Source: Antedon mediterranea
Taxonomy: Eukaryota; Echinodermata; Crinoidea; Comatulida; Antedonidae
DNA: 60,000 nucleotides
Direction: 5' to 3'
NCBI RefSeq assembly: GCF_964355755.1
Contig: NC_092675.1
Span: 16,259,312 to 16,319,311 of the forward strand
Shown: positions 12,501-27,500 of the stretch, one piece after another
Layout: each line of letters opens with the position of its first letter
Numbering within the stretch: position 1 is the stretch's first letter
Notes under the pieces: model-generated
Told to the model about the DNA's origin: nothing
Database searches by the model: none
Seen by the model: the letters and a program-made list of their open reading frames with translations, nothing else
Made by a program: the position numbers and the translations under genes

Positions 12501-15500
12501 AAGAAAATCTTTACACATAAAGTTTTAATAGCAAATTTTTTTTATTGAGTTAGTTTTGAAAGGATGTTTTACTACCAGGTTTTACGGTCTTAAACCCCAT
12601 TCACACTTACAATTTGGGCAATCAATAAGTGTAAACATTCCATAAAGTTAGGCCAGCCCTGGGCCGGATGAATCAGTGTTCTCCCCAGGCTTTTGAAGCG
12701 TCGCACGTCATCAAAGGATTCACCACAGCCCCAACCATGGTGGGGCTGTGACTTGTGTACTTAGTGTCGGACCCCTAACCCGGAATCCAATCCTGGGGAG
12801 AACACTGTGCATACCTGGACACCGCTCCAGGTAGGTCCAGGAGAGGCTTTTATGTTTGGGCCAGCTTATGCATGAAGTGTGACCTATGGCTTGAGAAAAT
12901 TGAGTAAATGAATCCTTAGGGCCATCATTTGAAACACATGTGTAAGCACGCTGGATCAGGCCTAAACTATTAAGTTTAGAACTCAAGTTATAGAGAAAAA
13001 GATGAACTACTGTAGTTTAAACCACTGGTTTACAATTCCATGTTTTTATACAGAGTATACCAACAGATTTGCATAAAAACCATGACATCATCAAACTAAT
13101 TACGCATAGTTTAATGAAGAGTCACAGGACATGTGTAAATACATCAGGTGGTGGTCAGGTGACACCTCACATGTTGGTAGATGGCAGGTACACACATGCT
13201 GAGGTATGAATCGCTATTTTTAGCAATATGTATTTTGACATTAATAATCAAAGTTTTATTCAATAGAGGGCAGTGTTTTAGTTTTTGAAGGAGGATAAAA
13301 TATATGACAATATGACATCTTGTTCTCAGTTTTATGTGATTTTATTCTTTTTTACTGTTTGTGCAACAATGTTTTTAGACAATTTTAATGTGTGTACTTT
13401 CAGCCAAAGTTTCAAGGCATTCATGAGTTTGACAATAAAGTTATTGAATTTGAATTTGAATAAAATGACAATAATTGGGCCATTGATGACTTCAATAGAA
13501 AATAGGGACATTTTTATTTTTTAAGATTTTTTTATTTGAAAAAAAAATTAGACTGCCAATACATGGAGCACAATCATTCATTCATTCATCAGTGAAAAAT
13601 TATTTCCATTTATTGTCATTTGCTTATAAAATATACATAGACATTCTGAGATATTCAAAAACAGAATAATAACAAAAAATAATTACAATTCAAAGTGCCT
13701 GAATGGCAGCTGGATAAAAGCTGTTACGAAACCTATTTGTACGAAAATAGGTTTTTAGATCTTGTATATTTTTTGTATATAAGTGGGCTTCTTCAAGTTA
13801 GCTGTACTGTTGTAAGCTTGGTTCCCACTAGAACGCAACGTATGTAAGTGGAATGCAAGTGATTTGACCAATCACAAGTGATGGATTATTAGAACTTGTC
13901 ATTGGTAAACTAACTTGCGATATGTCTACATTGGCTGGCGTTGAATCATAGTGGGAACCAAGCTGTACAGATACCCTTATAAACAAAATTATATTAATAA
14001 TTTACAACCTGTCAAATAAAATTATCAATAAATAAATAAATGTAATTTTTAAAAATATTTGCATGTATTATATTGAAAATTCTTTCTGTTATTGTTTTAA
14101 ATTATTGACTAATCACAAGTGATGGATTATTCGAACAATCACTTGTCATTGGTAAACTTACTTGCGATATGTCTATGTTCTTGTGTTGCAACATAGTGGC
14201 AACCAGACTGTAGAGACCCTGATAAATCAATAAAATTAAATGAATATACTAAAAGGGATTATACAACCTGTAATATAAGACTATCAATATATAAATGTAT
14301 TTTTAATCAAATTTGTGTGTATTATATTGAATTTTTTTTTTGTGTTAAACTAGCATGTACGTGTTCATCTTGAGTTTCTAGCATTCATTCTTGAAGTTGG
14401 CGTGCTGTATATCCACTGGCATAGAGCTCGTGAAATCTGGGAATGCCTTGTTGGTAACCAGGATGCAATAGATTATGATAAAGAGGTTAGTATTTTAATA
14501 TTTGTATAATGCAGTTGTTTAACATTCAATTCAATAAAACTTCATTATCCCAAACTACGGGGAAATTCATTTGGTTGTGGTATACAAAGATTCATAAACA
14601 ATTTTAAAAAGCACACAAAAAGGCAAGCACAAGTACAACAATCACTAAAAATCTAAAACAATGTTAAAATACACAGAGAGAAACAAATAGCACATAAATA
14701 AATTTGGTTCATATTGCATAGCATTATCTTCTTATAGTACCATTGTTGGATCTAACTGCAGTAGCAATAAATGATTTATTATAGTGCTCGGTATTTATTT
14801 TTCTCATCAGTAGGCCTACTGCATTATATTACAAGACAAATATGACTAAAAATATATTTCTTTCATAATAACTAACTAACTTATAATATAATATTACTGA
14901 TCATTTATATTTTAGAAGGTATTTTTCACAAATCTAGAGAAGGGATTGTATCTTGTTGTCATGGTAGCACTGTGCTATTGTTACAGTGGGTAGAGGACCT
15001 CAATCCCAATATCCGTAGTTTCTTATCAAACTCAAGATCAGATTAAATTCACTTTTATTAAACTTATTTGATTGGTTTAAATCAATTATATAATCAATTC
15101 CTTTCTATAAATCATCAATTTCTTTATTAGACTTTCTTAGATTGGTTTAAATTAATTATTTCTTTATTAAACTTGTTTTGATTGATTTAAATCATGTATC
15201 AATTTCTTTTTTAGACTGATTTAAATCAATTATAACTTCTTTCTTTAGACTTATTTTGATTAGTTTAAATCAATTATCATTTTCCTTAAATATTACACAT
15301 GCTTTGATTGGTTTAAATCTAATATCAATTTCTTTGTTAGACTTGTTTTGATTGGTTTAAATCTGGATTGAATGACCTTGAAGCAGAAACTCAGCAGCAT
15401 CTTTTCACTCAGAAGTTACTCAAACAAGATCCAGCATCATTGTCCCCAAAAAACTTTGATTGTTTTAAAGCATACTTTGAAACTGTTAATCAAAACAACC

Positions 15501-18500
15501 AATCATTGAGGAAAAGTGGTCCTAATTTGGTAAGCACCTAATAAAACATGTTTTGCTTTTTATAAAATTACATCAAAACAAGAATGATTAATAAAGAAAT
15601 CTTGTTTATATCTATTACAGATAATTATTTTGAAATTTTAAAACCCGGAATATTTGTAATGTTACTAATGCTATAATAAGAATGTCATAAATTATATTAT
15701 CTATTGAACTAAAAACATTAATAATATACCACTTTCCCAATATGGGAATACCCTAAAAACACCAGGTTATTTAATAATGCTAGGTAAAAACAAAGGTTTT
15801 TTCTCATAACCAAAGGAATTCTGTTTTTTAGGGGAATTTTTCATTCTTAAAGTATTGTAGAGCTAGCACAAATTAATGTTTTTCTCATAGCAAAAAATAT
15901 TGTATATATTCATTTTTTAATTATTTATTAGGTTGTTGAGAAGCTTGACTTACTGGGTTTAGAATTCATGTGGCAAGTTGCTCTAGAAAATCCAAATGAA
16001 GACATAGCAAATGTTGCCATCCGCCAACTGATGAAGATGTATTACACTAGCTTAGCTTTGAAACTTAAAAAGGTAGGCTAATATAAGACAATTTAAAAAC
16101 TGTTAACAAAAATGGCATAAGACATACACATTAGTTACAAAAAATAACAAAATACAAATAAAGATTTGCCATGCATTAAAATGAAAATGGGAAAATAACT
16201 TGCGACTTGCAGCCTACTGGGCTGAATTGCACACAGGTGTGCACACACCACAAATTTCTTCTCCTGTAAGGGTCCTTTCGTGTTGAATTCTGCCACTGGC
16301 CCTTTCGTCTGTCGACAACGACAGGTCTGCATGGACCAGTACACCCGAGTATCCTCTTCTGAAAGATGTACTGGGTTCTTTAGAATGCACACAAGCCAGA
16401 TGTGTACACTGTACCTCCAACTCTAAGTCCTTACCCGAGAAGACTTGTTCTACCACCAGAACAATGGTTGAGAAGTGTCTTGAACCTGTGCCAATTGTAG
16501 TTATGGTTGGTCTCCAGAAGACGGTTGTAGCATAACAACCGCAACGTCAAGACATCCTCAACCATAATTTAATTACTTTTGGGAAAACATGATGTAGCAC
16601 AAACCTAACTATACAAATAAAGATCATAATAAGATACAGTAGATAATGAAATGAGATCAAACTATTTCAGTATATATAATAGTTTAAAATATTAAAATAT
16701 TATTTCATTTAATTTTGTTTTAGGATACAATTAGCGTTCACAAGAGGTTCATAGCGGAATGTTACAATCGGCTTGAAGATGCAACTGTCACTCTAGGAGG
16801 ATCAGCCATAGCTTTTGCCATTTCCAAAGCCAACAAGGCACTCACGGCAGCCACACTACCTGATGTAGCCTCACTACCAAGTCCATCCAGGTGAGTCTTC
16901 AATATTTGAATAATCAAAGATTTAAGTACCAGTTCTCAGTGCTATATCTCCACTTACTCCAATGTTTGTCCAGTATAATAAGAATATTTGGTATCATCTC
17001 ATTTGTATCACATGTGGTGCCTGTATCATGTAAGGTTAGGTTAAGGATTAGGTTCTGGTTTGTATACTAGATACATGTGAAACATTTGATGCTGTGTTCC
17101 TAGATATTCCTATAATACTGGAGAAATCTAGGTACAGTACAGATAATTGGGTGATATAAGAGGCATTGTAAGAATTTATACTGCAAGTTCCAGAATAAAA
17201 ACATAGAAATAACATTTTACAACCTGTATATTAATTTAAATTAAACTTTCGTAGGTATGCTCGTTTATTGACAATCGAGAGGCTTTTACAGTTGGCAGAG
17301 ACTTACGTAACAACGGTAGAGGATCAACATACGTGTACGAGGACGATTCTGCCTCATGAGGCATCCTACCAAGGTCATCCAATCACGATGCATGTGTCAT
17401 GTGATATTCCTAAACATGAGTTTACACTAGTTGTAAGTTATTGGACATGAGAGTATCATAGAGTAGTGTGAACAACCTCTTAAAGTTTTTCTAATTTTTA
17501 TTAATTTGAACCACACAAGTGTTAAGGAAATATGTTTCTCTTATTCTTATTGAATTTTTCTTTTGTACCATGATACAAATTAATTGTATGGTTATTTGCA
17601 AATGTTTTCAATATTTCATATTTGTTACTTCTGCTACCTTAAGCCTTGTTTACACTATCAAACTTTATGTGAAATGTGATGTGCCCTTATATGGACATGA
17701 TGATGTCATATCACTACCATATTTAGGAATATCACTACCATATTTAGGCACATCACAATTTTTTTGTCAAACTTCATATTTCTATCTAGGGACATTCAAA
17801 TGAAAGTTTAAGGAATGTTCGGACAAAGATTGCTATACGCTTAAAAACCAACACAGATAATGTACAGATTGCTGCCAATGATGCCATGGTATTTATTTAT
17901 TGTATTTTTATTATTTTGGTTTCTTTGTGTATAGAGTGATTAATGATAATATTACCATCAAATATTGAATGTTTAGTAGAATGAATGTAGAAAATAAGAC
18001 CGTCAACAATGAAATTATCTCATTATTGTGATTGGTCAATTACGCATCACATGTCATTTAGAATTAGCTCCATCTAAGCAAAAAAGTAATATCTAATGAT
18101 GATAATTAACACGCTCGTATGCACATTCAGCTATGTAAACATTTTTTAGAATGTTTGCCATACGACGATGTTGATTGATTGCATTCGGAAATCAGCTTGT
18201 GTGCGGACCCATATGCTTCTTGTTTGATAATCATATATGTTTCTATTGAAGCTTCTTCCAAGTAAAGATCAGAAATTACTTCGCCAGTTATCATTTGAAG
18301 AAGAGCAGTCACTGACAGTTAAGCAGACTATGGTATCTAGTATTCAGTACAATACACGTAATGATGAGGTAAGTGTAAGCTTACAGACTCGGCAAGGAAT
18401 ACTATTATTTGGGGTGACAGAAATTTACAATTGTCCTGTTCAATAGATAAAATATTTGGTGGTTCTTATTCTTTATTGCCATAAACACAACAATAAATAA

Positions 18501-21500
18501 TTGGCAGGAAACACAGAAGGGAACTAAATATCTATGGCTAAAAGGCCAATGTTACCCACTTACCGAGTAGCACATTAAGATATATCTAAAAACATCAACA
18601 ATAACAATCTAAAAATCAGTCATAAATACACAAAAACTTGCAGCACAATAACAATGCAAGAAGTTATATAAATACTTTTAATTATATTTGTAGCAAATTA
18701 ATATCAGCTTCCAACCACGAACAGCTTATGCAATGGAGCTGGAAAGATCGTTACCTGGTGTTGTCATGGCAACTGGTGGTCAAGTATTTGAGATGCTCTA
18801 TCAGTTAGCAGATTTAGATGAACCAAGGTAAGAATTCCAAAGTTTCATTTTACAGCCTTATGTACAAAAATTAATTAAAATAATTAGTTTTATGCTATAT
18901 TTTTTGTTTAATGATATGTGACTTTTATTTCAGAATTACGGAAAGAGTGCGCAATCTCCTTCGTCTTATACCCACCGATCCATCAGTCGTAGAAGCTTTA
19001 GATAACATATGTCGCAATGTAAGTATAGTATCTGCTGTTTCTGTAGTAATCTTTAATACTTCCTCAATGGAAAATCCATGCCATAAGTCAAAACAAGTAA
19101 ACTATTGAGAGATGTGACCAAATCATAAAGAGTACTATAATTTGTACAAAATTCATCCAAACAAAAATAGTGAATAAGAGTACACGTAACAAATTAAATG
19201 TACCTGATTTTTCTGGATTTATCATGTTATGTAAAGTCAACATACCATAGTTCCTCGAGTATAGTCCCACCTCTGTTAAAATCCCACCTCGGGTATAATT
19301 CAACTCCGACTTTATGATCACCTTTGCATATAGAAGCATATCCCTGGGCAAAGTCCCAGTTTATAATTTAAAATAAGGTGGGCCTAGCCTATAGGCTTAG
19401 CAAGAAATCGAGTGACATTAATTAACAGATTGTTGTTAACATTCTTTATGTTTATAGAATGAAGATGCTGAAAGCTTGGAAGGATCACCAGTTAAAGCCC
19501 ACCGTCAAGTGCTGCAAGATTTATTCACAACTTCTTCACAGTCATCAATGTCTGCGTTTAGGGTGCTTTATAACTTAGAGGTATTTTTATTTGTTACATT
19601 ATTTTTAGTTTGACTATGTATCTGAAATATACTTTTGTGAAAAGATTGGTTTCAGATCTAGGTCATAGATATAATTGTGCTAAGCGGAGGTGGTTGGATA
19701 GGAACACCCACAAATCTTTCAAGAAACCGAGTACCTGAAAGTAAATGTGTATTTTTTCTGGTCCTCAAGCATAACTGGAAACTGGGGAAATTCAAATTAG
19801 GTCCTCCACGGACCCACCGCATCCAGCAGTGCAGCGCCCACCAGATTATCACACCGTGAGACGATTCCCTACTCGTTTTTCTTTATAGTGTACCAAGTAA
19901 ACAGAACCAACGCCTTTACATCCCATCAGAAGGACAAGGCAATCAGAGTAAAGCATCTTGCCTAAAGATGCAATCAGTATAGTACAGATAGGCTTTAACC
20001 CATGCCTATCACATGCTTGTCCAATATTATCATTAAACCATTACTCTCCGGTATTTACAGAACCCAACGAGATGGTCTTCCGTCCAGAAACGCAACCAGG
20101 CCCAAAATTACTTAACTTTTTAATGTTGTTCCCAACCAACTTTAACATTTCAACACCCATCTTTGTTAGATTCAAATCCTCATACAAAACTTGTTAAGAC
20201 TTCACAAAATCACAATCACTTTGACTTGATAGGTACTTAATGCTTGTCTGATGCCGGCCAATCATGAAGATAATGGTATCCAATCAACAAGAAGATTCCG
20301 TGAAGCTTTTCTCAATGCTGGTGGATTGAGTTTAATTGTGAACATACTGCAGAAGGATGCTATTCCATCTGATGCTGATGAGGAGACAAGAAGAGGATGC
20401 TATTCTATCTGTATTCAACTTGCAAGGTAAGTATTTCTCCCATTTTGTTTATATTATCTTATTGTTTTGTTTAAATCCAAAGGCAAATTACTGCAAAAAT
20501 GACAATGCTCTGGGTATCAGTGGCTGGATCTCAATGGAAGTACAAAATAAAATAAGCAAAAAGCTAAATCAAAACGATAAAGTAAAACGGCCAGAAAAAT
20601 TAGCAAAGCTTGCAGGCAACACTAGCCCTTCATCATTGTTTTGTTTGATATATTTAGGCAAATTACCAAGGATAAGCAAATTCATTCACTATCTTGGCAA
20701 TCCTGGTCACATGAAATATATATCCTTTCATTTGGATTCCTTTATGGAAAAAAAAAAGTGTTTTTAATATGCTGAGTATAAGTAACAATATTCCTTGTGT
20801 TTGTAAATTGCATAAGATTTACACATATATGTGATATTATTAAGTACAGTTCTTATGTCATGTTTGTTGTTTTTGTATACTATTTGGATATAACTTATAA
20901 AAAGAAATTTTAAGATGTATTGTCCCCCTGAAAAAATAATTTTTAACATTTTTTTGTTGAATTAACGCCATTTTAATGTCTCATAATAGTTATCCACTTT
21001 GAACAAAAATTGAATTGGAAAAAAATGTATTTACTTGAAAAACTGTAATTTAAAGCAAAAAATAGTCATATTGACTGCCAGCCAATGGGTTTTTAGTTGA
21101 ATTTGACGATTTATTTTATCATTTTAAATGAGAAAACTTTATTTTTTCATTTTTTTTTACCAAAGAGATTAACTTTATTAAAACTACAAAATAACCTATT
21201 CAAAGTTTGATTTAATTAATCTTCATTTGTCATGTTTTTGTGGGACAATACATCTTGAATACACTATTATTGTTACAAACTTTTGATTTTAGGTTTGTCT
21301 TATGTGGTCAAACGACGACAGCCTTAATAGAGAATGACCTTTCGATATTATCGTCCAGTCAGCAAGAGGCAACGCTGGATAGCTCTTGTTTCTCCAGCTC
21401 AAATATTAGCTCCTCATCCCCTCGGAAGTCAGGACTTTGGAATCGGATGAACAGTTTTGGAAGTGCTGGGGGTGACTTCACTGGCAAAGACGGTACTGAG

Positions 21501-24500
21501 GTTGCAATTTCAGTCATTCAGGTGATACTAATATATTATAATAATAATTTATTTGAATATACACTTTTGTAAAAGTGGCACACTTTGATATGAAGGTGCG
21601 TTCTACAAGCAAAATTTACTAAAAATCACATTACAAATGTTAATTTTTTATTGCTAACAATAATAAAAATGACAACTGAACAGTACCTGGATATGTACAA
21701 ACCAACCCCAAATCTAATTACTTTTTTATGTTCTTCCATTATAACAAATGGAAGCAAGCTATTGAGCTGGCCATCCATCTCCGAGTTATATGAATGTTTA
21801 TGTTTTGCATCAAATGAATCAAATCAACATTCATAATGCTATTTCTACCAACTAAACAAACATGATACAATTTATCTTAGATTAATCAGCTAGCCTCTTG
21901 TGTTACAGACTATGAGTTCAGCAGAGTATACTTCTATGATTTCACAATTTATGCGAGTGTCTTGGGCAGCGGCTGCTGGGAGGCTATACTTAGCAAGCTC
22001 CAATCAATCTAACCATGGTCTTTCCTACAGCATTGGCAGAAGAAGTCGCCAAAGTAGCACAGGTAAAATAAATTGTTTCTTAATCAAAAGTATTTCAGCA
22101 GGGTTTATTACAGTTTAATTTGACCATGTTGTTCTGTTTCTTGCTCTTTCATTCATATTATTATTATTTCATATTTAAGACATTTATTTTTTTCGATGCA
22201 TATAAGTACAGATGCAATAAACATTGAAAGGGAATATAACTAGATATATTGTTCCTAGAAAAAAAAATACAAGACCAAACAAAAAAGATTGTTCGTAACA
22301 TTATTCGTAAAGAGAGATGTGCACTAATATAATGACAGATAATATTTTTTTATTTAAAGAATTAAAGATGTATTGTCCCCCAAAAACATAAAAAATGAAG
22401 ATTAATTAAATCAGACTTTGAATGGGTTATTTTGTTGTAAATAAAGTTAATCACTTCGGTAGAAAAAAGCAAAAACAAAAATGTTTTCACTTATGAAATG
22501 ACAAAATAATTGGTTAAATTAAACCAAAAACCCAATTTCATTGGCTGCATTAAATTACAGTTTTTCACGTAAATAAATTGTTTTCGATACAATTTTTGAT
22601 CAAAGTTGATAACTATTATGTGACATTAAAATAAAATATTCAACAACAAATTTCTTAATAATTATTTTTTTCAGGGGGCATCTAGCCATGCTTTTGTGTG
22701 TTGTGTTGATTTATGTTTGAATTATTGATTTGTTTAGGAAGTGCGACTAGCTCCTCCAGTGAAAGTGATGTGCAGCATCTGCAGTCTGGTGTCTGCTTGT
22801 TGAAGTCAAAGGTGTCTGCTGGTGATGCAATGATTGCCCGTGACGCTCTTGAACTCCTTGTCGCTTGCCTTCAACTTCGTAGTCAACTTCTCAGTAAGTA
22901 CCTTTACCTTTTTTTTCAATATATTCATTATTTTATTTTGTTTGTTGATTATAAATTCTACTTATTTTAATTTTATTTTTAATTGTTGTCAACTGATTAT
23001 ATGTTCTTATTATTGTCCTGTCAAATGTTATTATACTGATGGTCCCCTAAGCTTGGTTCCCACTAGAACGTAACGCAAGGACGTAAACGCAACGCAAACG
23101 TTTTAACCAATGACAAGCGAAGTTATAGAAGTTAGCAATCACAAGCGAATAAGCCATCGCTTGTGATTGGTCAATTCACTTGCGTTGCGTTACGTCCTTG
23201 TGTTGCGTCGCTAGTGGGAACCACGCTTAATGATCAACTTCAGCTTGATGGACCACCCTCATAAAATATTGTTGAAATAAATGAATAAACGCATCATAAG
23301 TAATTTATCAAAATGTTTATATATCTTTTTTGGAGGTTCACACTTACAGCCTTTTGCTTAATGTGTCTTCATAATATGTTTTACTGTTCTTTGATTAAAT
23401 ACCTGCCTTAAAAAAATAGTAGTACTTGTAACTGGTATTTGTTGGTTTGAGTTTGAAGTTTAATTTTGATACCATTTCAAAATGATTCTACTGCAGTTAC
23501 TGCAGTAAATATATTTTATTTACTTTTTAACCTGTATATGAGGAATATTTAGGAATTTAATCAGTATTTTTATCCATATATTTTTAAAAAATTAAAAAAA
23601 ATATAATATTATGTACCACACAGTGATATATTTCCTCAGCTAGAAAGTAACTCATATGTTTTCATTAATAACTCTTCATAGAATAAACCAATTTTAATAA
23701 ACAACGCCTCATTTTAAAGCTTATTAAAATATAGATTATGAATATATCAAAATCTAAAAAAATAATTATTTCCGAAACTGCCCCATTTTGTGATGCCATG
23801 CCTCATATGCAATTATAAAGCAAGCGTTTTATGGGTAATCATACATACTATTATTTAATTATGCGTCATCAATTTCTAGATTGAAAAAAACTAAAATATA
23901 TTATTGCAGTTTTTAAAAAATGTAGTTTAACTGCAGTAGAATAATGTCAACATTTTTTAATACATATTTTGTTGTATTTTTTACCTATATTTATATTATT
24001 GTATTGACTGTTTTATGGTTGTTTAGTTGTTAGGTCATCAACCACGTACAAGCTTTTAGCTTTTTGTTGATGAAGCTTTTAATCTTTTAATGTATTTTAT
24101 TCTATATTTTTAATATTTTCTCTTTGGATGAATAGATTAATAAAATGAAATGAAAAATTCTATTTTAATATTTTCAAACAAGCTTCTTTTTGTTATCTAG
24201 ATTCTTTCTACAGTCTTCCATCTGTCAATGACTTCATCATTGAAATCTTGTTAGCGTCTGCTCATCCAGATGTACGGACGGCAGCTATGGAACAGCTGTA
24301 TGCGTTAGCTACCACACGTATCCAGGATAGCCCACATCTACTCCAGCCTAAGCTCTTCCTAATCCAAGTGTTCATCAAGGCACACGTTCCCCTGTGGCTC
24401 ACCAGTACATATACCAGATCTTCAAATTTAAGGTAGGCATAGGCCTTGACTCTAAATTATAGACTACTAAACTAAAGACTTTACATATTGAGTGAATTAC

Positions 24501-27500
24501 TGATACTATTAGGTTTTCTGTCTATTTTCTATCTCAGATTGCTAAGTCAATGCAAACAATATTTTAATCTACGATGTCTATTGTTTGAAAGATTAACAGG
24601 TATGTAAATATCCTCACAAGAGACTTGGTTAAACTCCCAGCACCATATAACAAAATTAAAATATTGGGAAAAAAAAAATTAATTAATTTGGTCAGACTAT
24701 ATTATTGTATAAGAGTTTTCTATTTGCTAAGACCTACATGTAATGTACATTGTGTCTTGTTCAGCGTTTGGACCTAGAATCTTCCAAAATTGTTTTTAGA
24801 AAGCACACCCCATATACATATACATATGAATTAATATAAAGTTCTTAGGTCGTAAAGGCCAATTTACACTGACGAGCAGGCAGTAAGGTAATAAAATTAT
24901 AGAATCTGTTATTCCTTATGACCCTTTACCATTTAGCGTACAAGCGGTTTCCGCTTTGGATACTGTAGATACACATTCTGCATGGGACAAGTTATGTGGT
25001 TTTTCTACATACCGTTACCGTGTAAATTGGCCTTTAAGCATCTTGCCTAAGGATACAGTTAGTATGGTACAGATAGGCTCTAACCCATGCCTATCACATG
25101 CTAGCCCGATATTATCATTACACCATCATTCTCTGATATATACAGCACCCGTTGCAATTCCAGAACTCCCATCCAGAATGCAACCAGGCCCAATATTGCT
25201 TAACTTTGGTTACGATTGAATTTCAGTGGAAGAACAAACTATCCTAGGTGTGAATCCAAGGTCAATGTTGGAGGATGAGATTGAATGGCTTAGTAACTTT
25301 GAATCTGGTGCTTGTGAGGAGAGTGCTGTAGAGGTTGAAAATCAAATCATCACAGGTCATCTACTCCTAATGAAGAATCTTCTTACTTGTGAGGACATCG
25401 ACAAAAAACAAATTGGTAAATATACAAAAAATATCCATGGCAACATGATATAAAGAATAATAAAACAACATTTTAATAAAATATTGTAAATGTACTAACG
25501 TCACAAACTTATCATGATTTAGTCACAAGATTTAGTAGAGATCAGCCAACATACAGTCTTGAAAAAATACATAAAAAAAAACAAAACATAAACATATATG
25601 TGCCCAGTTTTGTTTAAGCCTTGTGTTACACTAAATTATGTTTGTTTTAGCAAGTATATCAGCAAAATGATTACAATGCATACCTAGATACAGATAGTTG
25701 TATGACATTGCCTCTTTCTGCAGATGGGAATTAAATGGTCCCATGCACATACATTGCACATGTGCAAAATTAAGAACTATTTGAAAATAGTAGATGTATT
25801 GACAAGAGCTGGAGTGTGCAGGAAACTACTGAAGGATATTAGGATTAGACAGATGAAATTCATAGGACATGTGTTGAGGAAGGGAGGTCTGGAGAACTTG
25901 GCATTAACTGGGAAAATAGAAGGACGAAGGAGTAGGGGGAGAAAAAGAGTCACTTGGTTGGCCAGCATAGCTGAATGGATTCGGAATAGAGGCGAAAATA
26001 CCAAAGAAGTGGAGTTGCTGAACATGGCAATAGACAGAGAATTGTGGCACAACATGATCGCCAAAGTCTCATGATATGGCACTGAGAGAGAGAGAGAGAG
26101 AGAGAGAGATGTGCTACTATACAAGTACCAGTCTTGTACTGAAGAGGTCACCAAGTATAAAGATGAAATACTGCAAATCAAAATAATATCCTACCCTGAA
26201 TATAGGGTCATCCTATATAAAATGTGTTATTTTCATTGTAGGTAAACAGCTAATTGGCAGTATGTTAAATGAGTATTTGTTCCCAGCTTCACGGATTATA
26301 CTCGCCAATGCCAACAACTCCAGGGTCACATCAAACCTAAACCTCAACCCAAAGTAAGTATTGACTTCAATTTACCAAATCATTATCTATTTCTTGTATT
26401 TTTGCAATATGTATATCCCCCAAAAACATGAAAAAAACTTATAAAAAGACAAAAGAAACTGTTAAATTCTACCAAAAACCCATTAACTCAAAGTCAATTT
26501 GACTATGTTATGCTTTAAATTTTTAAAGTTTTTTTTTTTTCAGAAACATTTTTTTTTTTTTCGATCCAACTTTTGGTCAAAGTGAATAACTATTATGTGA
26601 CATTAAAATGGCATATTCAACAATAAAAATGTTAAAAAATTACTTTTTCAGAGGTACAATATATCCTTAAGATATGATATATAATAGTATATTGTTGGCT
26701 TTTTAAGTGTGATTTTTGTGGTGTGATGTCATTAACTGTATTGTTATTTGTTATTTTAGGTTAGCATGTAACACAGCCAAGTCAGCTGCTTATGATCTCC
26801 TTGTAACATTATGTGATAATTGTTCAGATAACCTTAGTCAAGTAGCTCAGCATTTATCATTAATGCATCACCAGCCTTCAGCATCTGTACAAATGCAATG
26901 GGATGTAAGTTTCAACTTTTTAATAATAATAATAATAATAATAATAATATTGCTGAGCATTTATAAAACGCTCTTAAACTGCTACATCACAGTGCTATAA
27001 AGAGTAAAAATCAAGTGAATTTTGAGAGGCTTAACACTGTTAAGATAAGATGTATGTTAATGTCATGTTTACATGTGATATACATGAAATGAGTTGTTTA
27101 CATTGTTTACATTGCATACAGTATGAAAAACACTAAGATTCAACAACAATGGCTCTAGGTGTCTATGCAAACATATCACTCGGTGACCATTCATATCTTT
27201 TGTCAGTGGGAAAGTCGTTGGCTTATGATAGATCAAATCAAGTTAGCACAGACACTATGTTGCTGTTGTACACACTACTATTACACACTATTCCTACTCT
27301 TGAATGTAACATTTGAATCTTTAGAACTTGCTTTTTTTTTAGTTATCCCCACCGGTTGATGGCAGGTCACCTAGTAAATATGTTGGGTTGAAAAACGGCG
27401 GTGCTACTTGTTACATGAATTCTGTAATTCAGCAGCTGTATATGATTCCAGGAATACGAGAGGTAAAGTATTTCTATATTTCCTGTAACATATATTGATT

